From the NCBI GenBank assembly GCA_016709765.1, contig JADJMD010000009.1:1-64000 (forward strand): 64,000 bases of DNA, in the 5' to 3' direction. Each line of letters opens with the position of its first letter. Positions within the stretch are counted from its first letter, which is position 1. The notes under the pieces are model-generated. The model saw only the letters and a program-made list of their open reading frames with translations, ran no database searches and was not told where the DNA came from. The position numbers and the translations under genes are program-made. Below are positions 56,275 through 64,000 of the stretch, one piece after another. This DNA is from Ignavibacteriales bacterium. GTDB lineage: Bacteria; Bacteroidota; Ignavibacteria; Ignavibacteriales; Ignavibacteriaceae.

Positions 56275-56744
56275 CCTTCCTTATAATCAAAACCTTTTAT
56301 CGGTTCACGTAAAGTTAGAACAGGGCAAGGAGCTTTTCTTACAACTTTTTCTGCTGTACTCCCAAACAAAATATGTTCAACTCCACTATGCCCGTGTGTT
56401 GCAATAATTATCAGATCAACATTTTCTTCTTTGGCCGTTTCGATTATCTCTACAAAAGGTTTACCTGTTTTGAGTATAGTCTTAACCTTATTTGGTCCTG
56501 TAATTTCGTTCTTAGCAAGTTTATCCAACTCTTCTTTTGCACGATTATCCCAATCAGTATTTATAGAAGGCATTGCAATTTGTCCCATACTAAAATCAGG
56601 TGGATAGATTATCGGTTCAACAACATACACCAGAATTACTTCTGCATTAAAAGATTTTGCAAAATTTACAGCATACTTTAATGCGCTTTTTGAGTAATCA
56701 GAAAAATCGATTGGTACAAGTACTTTATTAATTGTTGTTTCCAT
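56259..56744 (-). CDS. Universal stress protein (UspA family)
   Basis: This 161-residue protein has the Usp fold: NKVLVPIDFSDYSKSALKYA, then the ATP-binding motif THGHSGVEHILFGSTAEKVV near the end and APCPVLTLRE. The G-2x-G-9x-G-S pattern that marks ATP-binding members is present. It overlaps the upstream cyclic-nucleotide-binding gene by 17 bases, so the two are translated together. Confidence 0.9.
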   Translation of the reverse strand: METTINKVLVPIDFSDYSKSALKYAVNFAKSFNAEVILVYVVEPIIYPPDFSMGQIAMPSINTDWDNRAKEELDKLAKNEITGPNKVKTILKTGKPFVEIIETAKEENVDLIIIATHGHSGVEHILFGSTAEKVVRKAPCPVLTLREPIKGFDYKEGTKKS

Positions 56745-57285
56745 CTTGCTTTCCTTTCTTATCCGTTAAACTAAACTTAATATCAAAATAATCTTCATTT
56801 AATTTTCTTAATCGCAACGCAATAACCGTTGATATACCTGTTAAAATCTTAATACCTTTTCTTGGATATTTTTCAATAAACTCATCAAGATCCGGTTTAA
56901 ATATTACAGAAACCTTGCTCGGTATTTTTGCGATAGCAGAAGCTGATCTTTTTTCACCATCAACCAATGCTAACTCGCCAAAAAAATCTCCTTTGGAAAA
57001 AGTAGCTAAAACTTTTTTGTCATTATCGTCTATTTCTCTTTCAATCTCAACTTCACCTTCTCTTATAATATATAATCCAATTCCCGGATCGCCTTGATTA
57101 AAGATCATCTCTCCTGTTACAAAAGTTCTATTATGCATTATACTTATCAAAGATGATAAATCTCTTTTTGTTAAATCCTTAAAGAGGGGGATTGATTTCA
57201 GTGAATTTTTTAAATCAGTTTCTTCAGTGGGTGAATTAAAAAAATTAACCCAAAAACTGCTATGAGCTGTTTTTTCTTTTTCCAT
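56728..57285 (-). CDS. Cyclic-nucleotide-binding domain protein without an output domain
   Basis: This 185-residue protein has one cNMP-binding beta-barrel (residues about 35-150): LFKDLTKRDLSSLISIM, MIFNQGDPGIGLYIIREGEV and the phosphate-binding cassette FFGELALVDGEKRSASAIAK. No helix-turn-helix follows; the last 30 residues are a charged helix (VIALRLRKLNEDYFD). It is therefore a sensor domain that must act on another protein. Its stop overlaps the start of the Usp gene, which makes that protein a likely partner. The cassette keeps the arginine that binds the cyclic phosphate, but the ligand is unproven. Confidence 0.85.
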   Translation of the reverse strand: MEKEKTAHSSFWVNFFNSPTEETDLKNSLKSIPLFKDLTKRDLSSLISIMHNRTFVTGEMIFNQGDPGIGLYIIREGEVEIEREIDDNDKKVLATFSKGDFFGELALVDGEKRSASAIAKIPSKVSVIFKPDLDEFIEKYPRKGIKILTGISTVIALRLRKLNEDYFDIKFSLTDKKGKQDGNNN

Positions 57286-57293
57286 TATATCCT

Positions 57294-58058
57294 CTAATTA
57301 AATAAACCAGATTCTGCAACGCGCCAAAGTTTTTGGCATGGAAATCTGTTTTCGTAAAATGCTGTTCCAATTATTACAGAATCAACTCCAATTGCTAGTA
57401 ACAGTTGCAAATCCAATAGTTCGTCTTTATTTCTCACTCCACCTGAGTGTGTAACTTTAATTTTACTATGTTCCGCAATCTCTTTTGATAGTGCAATATT
57501 AGGGCCTTGCATAACACCGTTACGGCTAACATCTGTAACAATACACCTATCAATTCCAAGATCGACCATTTCTTTTGTAAAAGATAAATAATTAAAACCT
57601 GATTTCTTCTGTCGTCCGCGAGTTACTAATTCGCCGTTTAATATATCGATTGAAAGAACAATTTTAGTTGGACCAAATTTATCAAATAGTTTTAAAAATT
57701 CTGTTCGATTTTCTAATGCCATTGTATTGATAGCGATTCTGTGAACACCCAAATCAAAAACTGCTTCAGCATCTTCAATGCTACGTATTCCTCCAGCAAA
57801 TTCTATTGGAATTATTACAGAACTGCAAAGGTTTTTAATTATATCGTGGTTTACTTTTGAATGATCAAATGCACCGTTAAAATCTACAACGTGTAACATC
57901 TTTGCATTTTCTGCACGCCAAATCATTGCCATTTCAACTGGATCATCACCGTATTCTTTGCAATCAAGTTCAGGGATTCCCTGAACAACTCTTACAGTCT
58001 TACGGTTGTGAATATCAATAGAAGGAATTACTAATAGATGTTTTTTTATTGCGCTCAT
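57294..58058 (-). CDS. hisA: HisA-like phosphoribosyl isomerase
   Basis: This 254-residue TIM barrel resembles HisA. The first catalytic aspartate is D15 in LLVIPSIDIHNRKTVRVVQG and the second is D138 in VLSIDILNGELVTRGR. EFAGGIRS and THSGGVRNKDELLDLQ match the two phosphate-binding loops. The family signature normally reads DGT.xGPN, and here it is VSRNGVMQGPN, with N in place of D. No other histidine gene is near. A HisA-like enzyme of another pathway cannot be excluded. Confidence 0.75.
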   Translation of the reverse strand: MSAIKKHLLVIPSIDIHNRKTVRVVQGIPELDCKEYGDDPVEMAMIWRAENAKMLHVVDFNGAFDHSKVNHDIIKNLCSSVIIPIEFAGGIRSIEDAEAVFDLGVHRIAINTMALENRTEFLKLFDKFGPTKIVLSIDILNGELVTRGRQKKSGFNYLSFTKEMVDLGIDRCIVTDVSRNGVMQGPNIALSKEIAEHSKIKVTHSGGVRNKDELLDLQLLLAIGVDSVIIGTAFYENRFPCQKLWRVAESGLFN

Positions 58059-58194
58059 TTTGTGTCTATTGAGAGATGACTTCTTTTAAAATAATGTTAT
58101 CTATTTTATAGTTAATAAACATTAACCTGTTAAAAAATAACTAAATAGAGCGAGAAAGTAAAAGATGTAATAAAACGAAAACTCTTTAATTATT

Positions 58195-59346
58195 TTACTC
58201 ATCCACCTTCCACTCGCCATTATCTTTAATTGCGTATCTGCCGATAATCATTTTTTGTATTTCGTTTGTTCCTTCAAATATTTTTAGAATGCGTGCATCG
58301 CGGTAATATCTTTCTAAGGGCAGTTCACGACTAAATCCCATTCCGCCGTGAATTTGCACAGCTTTATCCGCAATCTCAGTCATAGATTCTGAGCAAAATA
58401 GTTTAACAATTGCAGCTTCGTTTGCAATATCTTTTTTAAGATCGTAATTATTTGCAGTACGGTAAACAATGCTTTCCATTGGATAAATTTTTGCTGAAAT
58501 TTCTGCAAGCATAAACTGTACTGCCTGAAATTTTGAAATAGCTGATCCAAATTGTTTACGTTGTTTAGCAAAGACAGTGGAAAGCTCAAGCAATTCTTTT
58601 GAAGCACCAAGACATCCTGCTCCAAGTCCAATTCTTCCGGCATCAAGAGTTTTCATCGCAATCAAAAAACCTTTTCCATCCAGCCCGAGTAAGTTTTCTT
58701 TTGGAACTTCAACATTTTCAAAAGTTATTGTGTTTGTTACGCTGCCTCTAATTCCAAGTTTCTTTTCTTTCAATCCAATGATAATCCCTGGAGTATCAGC
58801 ATCGACAACAAACCCGCTTATTCCTTTATCAGTTCTTGCAAAAACAGAAAATACATTTGCAATTCCTGCATTTGTAATCCAAACTTTACTTCCGTTAATA
58901 ATCCATTTATCTCCTTTAAGTTCTGCTTTAGTTGAAAGATTAAAAGTATCGGAACCGGCACCGGGTTCTGTAAGCACAAATGCAGCTATTTTTTCACCAG
59001 AAGTAAGTTGGGGAAGATATTTTCTTTTTATTTCTTCAGATCCACCAATATAAATTGCATTAGTACCAATTGATTGATGCGCACCAATAAATGTTGCTGT
59101 TGAGTTACACGCTCTTGTCATTTCTTCCTGTAAAAGACAATAACCAAATTCACCAAAACCGCCGCCGCCATATTTTTCAGGAAAAGCAATGCCAAGAAAA
59201 CCCATTTCTGCAATCTTTTTAATCAGATGGTTTGGAATTTCTTCATCTTCATCAATTTTTTGGGCAAGGGGTCTAACTTCTCCATCAACAAACTCCTTCA
59301 CTAATCCTTTTAACATTTTCTGGTCATCTGTTAAATTAAAGTCCAT
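58195..59346 (-). CDS. Acyl-CoA dehydrogenase
   Basis: This 383-residue flavoenzyme oxidises acyl-CoA to enoyl-CoA. It has AAFVLTEPGAGSDTFNLSTK at the FAD/substrate site, QAVQFMLAEISAKIYPMES, the FAD motif AVQIHGGMGFSRELPLERYY, and the catalytic glutamate in ILKIFEGTNEIQKMIIGRYA. The pattern is that of butyryl-CoA dehydrogenases. It stands on the minus strand; the membrane Fe-S oxidoreductase at 60354-62354 would re-oxidise its electron-transfer flavoprotein. Confidence 0.93.
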   Translation of the reverse strand: MDFNLTDDQKMLKGLVKEFVDGEVRPLAQKIDEDEEIPNHLIKKIAEMGFLGIAFPEKYGGGGFGEFGYCLLQEEMTRACNSTATFIGAHQSIGTNAIYIGGSEEIKRKYLPQLTSGEKIAAFVLTEPGAGSDTFNLSTKAELKGDKWIINGSKVWITNAGIANVFSVFARTDKGISGFVVDADTPGIIIGLKEKKLGIRGSVTNTITFENVEVPKENLLGLDGKGFLIAMKTLDAGRIGLGAGCLGASKELLELSTVFAKQRKQFGSAISKFQAVQFMLAEISAKIYPMESIVYRTANNYDLKKDIANEAAIVKLFCSESMTEIADKAVQIHGGMGFSRELPLERYYRDARILKIFEGTNEIQKMIIGRYAIKDNGEWKVDE

Positions 59347-59497
59347 TTAATCCTCTAAAGCTTAAATTTCTAATAAATCTTATTTGCCAAATGTGAAAAT
59401 AAGTTAAAAATCAAACAATATTTAGCCTAAAATTATATTTATGCAAAATCTTTAAAAATATTGACTTTTCTAACATAATTGCTCATATTTCAAATCG

Positions 59498-60334
59498 ATG
59501 AACAAAGATTTTAGGCTAAAAACGAAAGAAGGGGATTTTCTTAACATAAGTGTATATGGTATTGAAAATATTAAATCATCACCATGCTTAATTTTTGTTC
59601 ATGGATTTAAGGGTTTTAAGGATTGGGGTTTCTTTCCATACGCTGCAAAACGCTTTGCAGACAAAGGTTTTTTTGTTCTTTCTTTTAATTTTTCGCATAA
59701 TGGTGTTGATCACCACGGTTTTGATTTTAATTGTTTAGATAAATTTGCGAAAAACACTGTATCTCTTGAAGTATCAGAACTTGTTCAGGTAATTAAAGCT
59801 TATCATAAAGGTTTTTTTGCTAAAAATATTTTTGGTAAAGTAGGTTTGATTGGGCACAGTCGTGGTGGCGGAGTTGTGCTTTTAAGCAGTTTGATTGATG
59901 AGGTTGATGCTTATGTTGTTTGGTCATCTGTTGCAAAATTTGATAGATATACTGAGCGACAAAAAAAAGAATGGAGTAAGGCTGGATTTTATGAAGCTTT
60001 GAATTCAAGAACAAATCAAATGATGCGAATGAATGTCGATTTACTTGAAGATATTGAAAAAAATAAAAATAGTTCATTAAGTATTGAAAATGCTGTTAAA
60101 GATTTGCACAAACCTTTGTTAATTGTTCATGGTGAGCAGGACTTAACAGTTCCGTTTGAGGAAGGTGAACAAATTTTTAATTGGAGTGATAAATCAATAT
60201 CAAAATTTGAGTTGATAACTGCAGCAGGGCATACATTTGATATTGTTCATCCTTTTGCAGGAAGTAACAATAAATTTGATATGGTGGTTTCTAAAACACA
60301 AGATTTTTTAGATAAAGCATTTACTTTTAATTGA
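59498..60334 (+). CDS. Alpha/beta hydrolase
   Basis: This 278-residue serine hydrolase has the oxyanion motif IFVHGFKGFKDWGFFPYAA, the nucleophile elbow GLIGHSRGGGVVLL, LIVHGEQDLTVPFEEGEQI and the histidine in ITAAGHTFDIVHP, giving a complete Ser-Asp-His set. The natural substrate is unknown. It is divergent from the acyl-CoA dehydrogenase gene and followed 19 bases later by the Fe-S oxidoreductase gene. Confidence 0.85.
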   Translation: MNKDFRLKTKEGDFLNISVYGIENIKSSPCLIFVHGFKGFKDWGFFPYAAKRFADKGFFVLSFNFSHNGVDHHGFDFNCLDKFAKNTVSLEVSELVQVIKAYHKGFFAKNIFGKVGLIGHSRGGGVVLLSSLIDEVDAYVVWSSVAKFDRYTERQKKEWSKAGFYEALNSRTNQMMRMNVDLLEDIEKNKNSSLSIENAVKDLHKPLLIVHGEQDLTVPFEEGEQIFNWSDKSISKFELITAAGHTFDIVHPFAGSNNKFDMVVSKTQDFLDKAFTFN

Positions 60335-60353
60335 TTTTAATAAATAGCGTTAT

Positions 60354-62354
60354 ATGCAGTTAAAGAATATCATTTTTATTATAGTTTTTTTAGCAACATT
60401 TGGATTTTTTGCTTATAGCGTAAATAATCTAATAAAATATCTTAAAGTTGCTAAAAAGAAGGATGATAGATTTGATAATGTTCCTGCAAGATTAAAACGG
60501 GTTTGGAATATTGCATTTGCACAAACCAAATTGTTGCGCGATCCTGTTGCAGGCACACTGCACTTTTTGATTTTTTGGGGATTTGTTCTTTTTATTTTTG
60601 CGGTTTTAGAAACAATTATTCAAGGATTTTATTCACAGTTTTCACTTTCGATACTCGGTCCTGTTTATGCTCTAATAACTGTCGTACAAGATTTATTTGG
60701 TTTATTAGTAATCCTTTCAATTATATTTTCTCTTTATAGAAGATTTATACTAAAAATACCAAGATTAGATGTCGACAAACACGGAAAATTTGATGCAGCA
60801 TTCATTCTGCTTTTAATTATGTTTATTGTTGTTGCGATGTATGGACAAAACGCCGCCGGAATTGCAAATAATGGAATGAGTTATCATGCATCAGAATTAA
60901 GACCTGTTTCAGCATTTATAAGTGGATTGTTTTTTTCCGGGCAAACTTCAACAACAGTTTTGCTTTATGAGTTTTTCTGGTGGATGCATATAATTTTGAT
61001 TTTTGCGTTCTTAAATTATTTACCATACTCAAAACATTTACACGTTTTAAGTTCAATACCAAATGTGTTCTTTGCAAATTTGGATCCTGTTAGAAATACA
61101 ATTAAAAAGCTAAATCTTGATGATGAAAATGCTGATACTTTTGGTGTTGCTGATATTGACCAATTTAGCTGGAAACAAATATTAGACGGGTATTCTTGCA
61201 CAGAATGTGGTAGATGTACATCAGTTTGTCCGGCAAACACAGTTGGAAAATTATTATCGCCAAGAGAAATTATTGTTGATATCAGAAAACGAACTTTAGA
61301 TAAAGCTCCATTTCTTGTTGAAGGTAAAACAGAGGGTGAGCTTTTCGAAAAAACACTAGTTCATAATTACATACCTGATTCTGTTCTTTGGGAATGTACA
61401 ACTTGTATGGCTTGCGTTCAGGAATGTCCTGTAATGATTGAACATGTTGATTCAATTGTTGATATGAGAAGAAATTTAGTTTTAACGGAATCTGAATTTC
61501 CGGCAGGATTAAATCCTGTTTTTAAAAGTTTGGAAACTAACTTCAGTCCTTGGGCGTTTAATCCTGCAGATAGAGCAGAATGGGCTGAAGGAATGAACAT
61601 CAAATCAATGGCAGATGATAAAGATGGCGAGATTTTATTTTGGGTTGGATGTGCAGGTTCTTTTGATGATAGATATAAAAAAGTATCAAAGGCATTTGCA
61701 ACGATAATGCAAAAGGCTGGTGTTAATTTTAGAATTCTAGGAACCGAAGAAAAATGCAACGGCGATACAGCGAGAAGACTAGGAAATGAATATCTTGCAC
61801 AGATGATGATGCAGGAAAATGTTGAAGTTCTAAATAACTATGGAGTTAAAAAGATTGTTACTGCTTGTCCACATTGTTTTCACTCATTAAAAAATGAGTA
61901 CCCGCAATTCGGTGGTAATTTTGAAGTAAAACATCATACACAATTTATTGAAGAATTATTGTCTGATGGAAAAATTCAACTAAAGAAAGAGACTGAAAAA
62001 CATAAAGTTACTTATCACGATTCCTGTTATCTTGGCAGGTATAATGAAGTTTATGATTCACCAAGAAAATCTTTAACTGAAGTTGCGGGAATAGATTTAG
62101 TTGAAATGGAACGCAACAAGAGTCGTGGTTTCTGCTGTGGTGCCGGCGGCGGAAGAATGTTTTTAGAAGACGAATCCGGCGGAAGAATAAACGAAGAACG
62201 CGCAAAAGAAGCATTAAGTACAAACGCTGATACAATCGCATCAGCCTGTCCGTTTTGTATGACTATGATGACGGACGGAGTAAAACATTTTGAAAAATCG
62301 GAAGAGGTTGCAGTAAAAGATATTGCAGAAATAATACTGGAAAACATTAATTAA
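60354..62354 (+). CDS. Membrane Fe-S oxidoreductase (FadF/HdrD-like)
   Basis: This 666-residue protein has a heme/quinone-type membrane part with about six helices (residues 1-230). Two [4Fe-4S] motifs, CTECGRCTSVCPAN and CTTCMACVQECPV, follow, then two cysteine-rich CCG-type domains with TACPHCFHSL, HDSCYLGRYNEVYDSPR and GFCCGAGGGRMF. This is the layout of the FadF/YwjF family, thought to pass electrons from electron-transfer flavoprotein to menaquinone. The nearby acyl-CoA dehydrogenase supports that use. Hdr subunits of methanogens share the same domains but lack the membrane part. Confidence 0.88.
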   Translation: MQLKNIIFIIVFLATFGFFAYSVNNLIKYLKVAKKKDDRFDNVPARLKRVWNIAFAQTKLLRDPVAGTLHFLIFWGFVLFIFAVLETIIQGFYSQFSLSILGPVYALITVVQDLFGLLVILSIIFSLYRRFILKIPRLDVDKHGKFDAAFILLLIMFIVVAMYGQNAAGIANNGMSYHASELRPVSAFISGLFFSGQTSTTVLLYEFFWWMHIILIFAFLNYLPYSKHLHVLSSIPNVFFANLDPVRNTIKKLNLDDENADTFGVADIDQFSWKQILDGYSCTECGRCTSVCPANTVGKLLSPREIIVDIRKRTLDKAPFLVEGKTEGELFEKTLVHNYIPDSVLWECTTCMACVQECPVMIEHVDSIVDMRRNLVLTESEFPAGLNPVFKSLETNFSPWAFNPADRAEWAEGMNIKSMADDKDGEILFWVGCAGSFDDRYKKVSKAFATIMQKAGVNFRILGTEEKCNGDTARRLGNEYLAQMMMQENVEVLNNYGVKKIVTACPHCFHSLKNEYPQFGGNFEVKHHTQFIEELLSDGKIQLKKETEKHKVTYHDSCYLGRYNEVYDSPRKSLTEVAGIDLVEMERNKSRGFCCGAGGGRMFLEDESGGRINEERAKEALSTNADTIASACPFCMTMMTDGVKHFEKSEEVAVKDIAEIILENIN

Positions 62355-62382
62355 TTCATTCACACATTCATAGGAGGTTCTC

Positions 62383-62574
62383 ATGGAAAAATTCGATCAA
62401 CTAGTTCAATTCGTTCAAAGTTTGGAAGGTGATTTCCAAAAATTTTATGTGAAAGAACAAGCTGCTGCAGGTACACGTGTGCGCAAAGGCCTAAGCGATC
62501 TCAGAAAATTATGTCAGGAAATCAGAAATGACGTTCAAGACGTTAAAGCTGCAAGAAAAGCTCCTAAAGCATAG
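62383..62574 (+). CDS. Hc1-like small basic DNA-binding protein
   Basis: This 63-residue protein starts MEKFDQLVQFVQSLEGDFQK and contains AAAGTRVRKGLSDLRKLCQE, the pattern of the histone H1-like Hc1 family seen in Bacteroidota and Chlamydiae (the basic tail is short here). It may bind DNA or RNA. A strong AGGAGGT lies ahead of the ATG, and a terminator lies just after the gene, so it is probably a small, highly translated unit. Confidence 0.78.
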   Translation: MEKFDQLVQFVQSLEGDFQKFYVKEQAAAGTRVRKGLSDLRKLCQEIRNDVQDVKAARKAPKA

Positions 62575-62598
62575 GAGCATTCTTTAGCAAAACTTAAA

Positions 62599-62630
62599 AA
62601 GGCTGGGTTAGTGATAGCCCAGCCTTATTT
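62599..62630 (+). terminator. Terminator after the Hc1-like gene
   Basis: AAGGCTGGG (62599-62607) pairs with CCCAGCCTT (62618-62626), followed by ATTTTGT. A strong, perfect stem. The capA start lies only 9 bases further on. Confidence 0.85.
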
Positions 62631-62638
62631 TGTATAAT

Positions 62639-63805
62639 ATGAAAATCGTAATAATTACATTCTCAATTTTATCCTTTTTTATTTTTAATTCTCCTTCATC
62701 TTTTAGATTTGAAGAGAGTAAGAGAACTATAATTTCTCAAGATAGTTCTGTTACTATCAGCATTTCTGTTATTGGAGATTTGATGTGTCATTCTCCGCAG
62801 TTTCAATACGCTCAAGTTGAAAAGGATAGTTTTGATTTTTCACCCGTTTACAGAAACGTAAAAAAATATTTATCCGCTTCTGATTTAACTTTTGGAAATT
62901 TAGAAACTGTTACTGCTGGAAAAGAAAATGGCGGGTATACAGGTTATCCCTTCTTCAATACACCAAGTTCTTATATAACTGCTTTAAAAGAAGTAGGATT
63001 TGATTTGCTAATTACTGCTAATAATCATTCTTTGGACAGAAATGAAAAAGGAATATTAAAAACGATTGATGAAATTAATTCAAGAAATCTTAAATACCTT
63101 GGAACATACACATCACAAGGTGACAGGGATTCTATCCGTATTTTTGATGTAAGGGGTATAAAGATTGCAATACTCGCATATTCTTATGGTACAAACGGAA
63201 ATCCTATCCCAATAGGAAAAGATTATCTTATAAATCTTATAGATTATAAATTGTTAGAGAAAGATATTCTATCCGCAAAATCAAATGGGGCAGATTTAGT
63301 TCTTGTTCATTATCATTTTGGAGAAGAGTACAAGCGCGAGCCTGTTCAATTTCAAAAAGAAGTTGTAAATAAAACTATTGAACTTGGTGCAGATATAATT
63401 ATTGGGGGCCATCCACACGTTTTACAACCAGTAAACTTCTTTAAAACAAATAATGCAAAACTTGATTCGGGATTTGTTGCTTACTCAATGGGAAATTTTT
63501 TCTCAAATCAGCAAGCCAGATACAAAGATGCTGGAATAATACTTACAATTAAAATTATAAAAAATATAGTTAAGAATAAATTTGAGATAAACGAAGTTAG
63601 CTACTTGCCAACGTGGGTGTTTAAAGGGAATACTTCTAACGGTAACGAATATGTTCTTATTCCAGCAACAAGCGTTTATGATACAACAATTAATTTATCA
63701 AAATCAGAAAATGTAAAAATGAATCAGGCATTTGATGATACACGTTACATAATTACAAAGTACACAAAAAATTCTAAACTAAGAGAGTTCAGAGATCCTA
63801 ATTGA
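62639..63805 (+). CDS. CapA family metallophosphatase-like protein
   Basis: This protein of about 388 residues starts with a signal-type helix (MKIVIITFSILSFFIFNS). The domain is that of CapA (PF09587): VIGDLMCHSPQF, FGNLETVTAGKENGG, LLITANNHSLDRNEKGI, VLVHYHFGEEYKR, IIGGHPHVLQPV and VAYSMGNFFSNQ, the set of histidine, aspartate and asparagine residues of a calcineurin-like fold. CapA takes part in poly-gamma-glutamate capsule making in Bacillus, but many homologues have unknown roles. The stop overlaps the start of the next gene. Confidence 0.85.
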   Translation: MKIVIITFSILSFFIFNSPSSFRFEESKRTIISQDSSVTISISVIGDLMCHSPQFQYAQVEKDSFDFSPVYRNVKKYLSASDLTFGNLETVTAGKENGGYTGYPFFNTPSSYITALKEVGFDLLITANNHSLDRNEKGILKTIDEINSRNLKYLGTYTSQGDRDSIRIFDVRGIKIAILAYSYGTNGNPIPIGKDYLINLIDYKLLEKDILSAKSNGADLVLVHYHFGEEYKREPVQFQKEVVNKTIELGADIIIGGHPHVLQPVNFFKTNNAKLDSGFVAYSMGNFFSNQQARYKDAGIILTIKIIKNIVKNKFEINEVSYLPTWVFKGNTSNGNEYVLIPATSVYDTTINLSKSENVKMNQAFDDTRYIITKYTKNSKLREFRDPN

Positions 63806-64000
63806 AAAATAAATCGGCACTTGGATTAATATTTTTAACTGTGTTTATTGATTTACTTGGTTTTGGAATTCTCATCCCGATTCTTCCATCATTTTCAGTT
63901 AAAGAACTTCATATAGATGAAGCTGCAATCGGAATAGCAATAGCAATTTATTCGTTTGTACAATTTTTATTTAATCCGGTATTGGGTAAAATATCTGATA
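63802..64000 (+). CDS. MFS transporter, N-terminal part (cut by the window edge)
   Basis: A TTG at 63802 overlaps the capA stop and opens a frame that runs off the right edge. The first 66 residues (KSALGLIFLTVFIDLLGFG, then ILIPILPSF and FNPVLGKISD) match the first two helices and the signature loop of the DHA1/TetA-type major facilitator family. The substrate cannot be told. Confidence 0.7.
   Translation, partial: MKNKSALGLIFLTVFIDLLGFGILIPILPSFSVKELHIDEAAIGIAIAIYSFVQFLFNPVLGKISD

Overview
The window is AT-rich DNA from a Gram-negative anaerobe or facultative anaerobe of the Bacteroidota-Chlorobiota-Ignavibacteriota group, most likely Ignavibacteria. This is an inference from several observations. 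Outer-membrane barrels, Ig-like and SPOR lipoproteins and an Hc1-like small basic protein are all present. zapA, a 6S-like RNA and rny lie in that order. GTG and TTG starts are frequent, and Shine-Dalgarno sequences are visible at some genes. A sodium-pump type methylmalonyl-CoA decarboxylase cluster is also present.

Layout. (1) 0.15-18.0 kb, all minus strand: a surface-polysaccharide locus read right to left. It holds a UDP-glucuronate decarboxylase, an outer-membrane protein, a large SLBB exporter, a Wzz-like chain-length protein, a flippase-like membrane protein, an O-antigen ligase/polymerase, asparagine synthetase, glycosyltransferases, a methyltransferase, an acyltransferase and a Wzx flippase. 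Everything left of about 8.63 kb is broken by many single-base frameshifts, while the genes to the right are almost all intact. (2) 18.5-24.0 kb: an aminotransferase, then a minus-strand cluster for the methylmalonyl-CoA epimerase and decarboxylase (alpha, delta, biotin carrier, beta). (3) 24.4-33.8 kb, plus strand: tRNA-Leu, tRNA-Val and a translation/division block, thrS-infC-rpmI-rplT, pheS-pheT, a coiled-coil protein, zapA, a 6S-like RNA and rny. infC appears to start on AUC. (4) 33.8-47.2 kb: coaE, proline dehydrogenase, tsaD, a NYN-LOTUS protein, FapA-like protein, two methyltransferases, mltG, an Ig-like lipoprotein, hutI and a SPOR lipoprotein. (5) 47.3-56.3 kb, plus strand: glgA, gmhB, three envelope proteins, glyA, tatC and a polyprenyl synthase. 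(6) 56.3-64 kb: a stress protein and cyclic-nucleotide sensor pair, a HisA-like isomerase, acyl-CoA dehydrogenase, a hydrolase, a membrane Fe-S oxidoreductase, an Hc1-like protein, CapA and the start of an MFS transporter.

The most unusual structure is repetitive DNA inside genes. Heptanucleotide tandem arrays (GTGATGA/GTGATCA and relatives) sit in the coding sequences of asnB and the O-antigen ligase. A separate palindromic mini-element encoding a CHPELVSGS-type peptide lies inside asnB, with relatives in intergenic DNA at about 12.6 and 23.6 kb. Two core genes outside the polysaccharide locus, thrS and the carboxyltransferase gene, each carry one single-base frameshift. Sequence or assembly error is the likeliest cause there and part of the cause in the polysaccharide locus.
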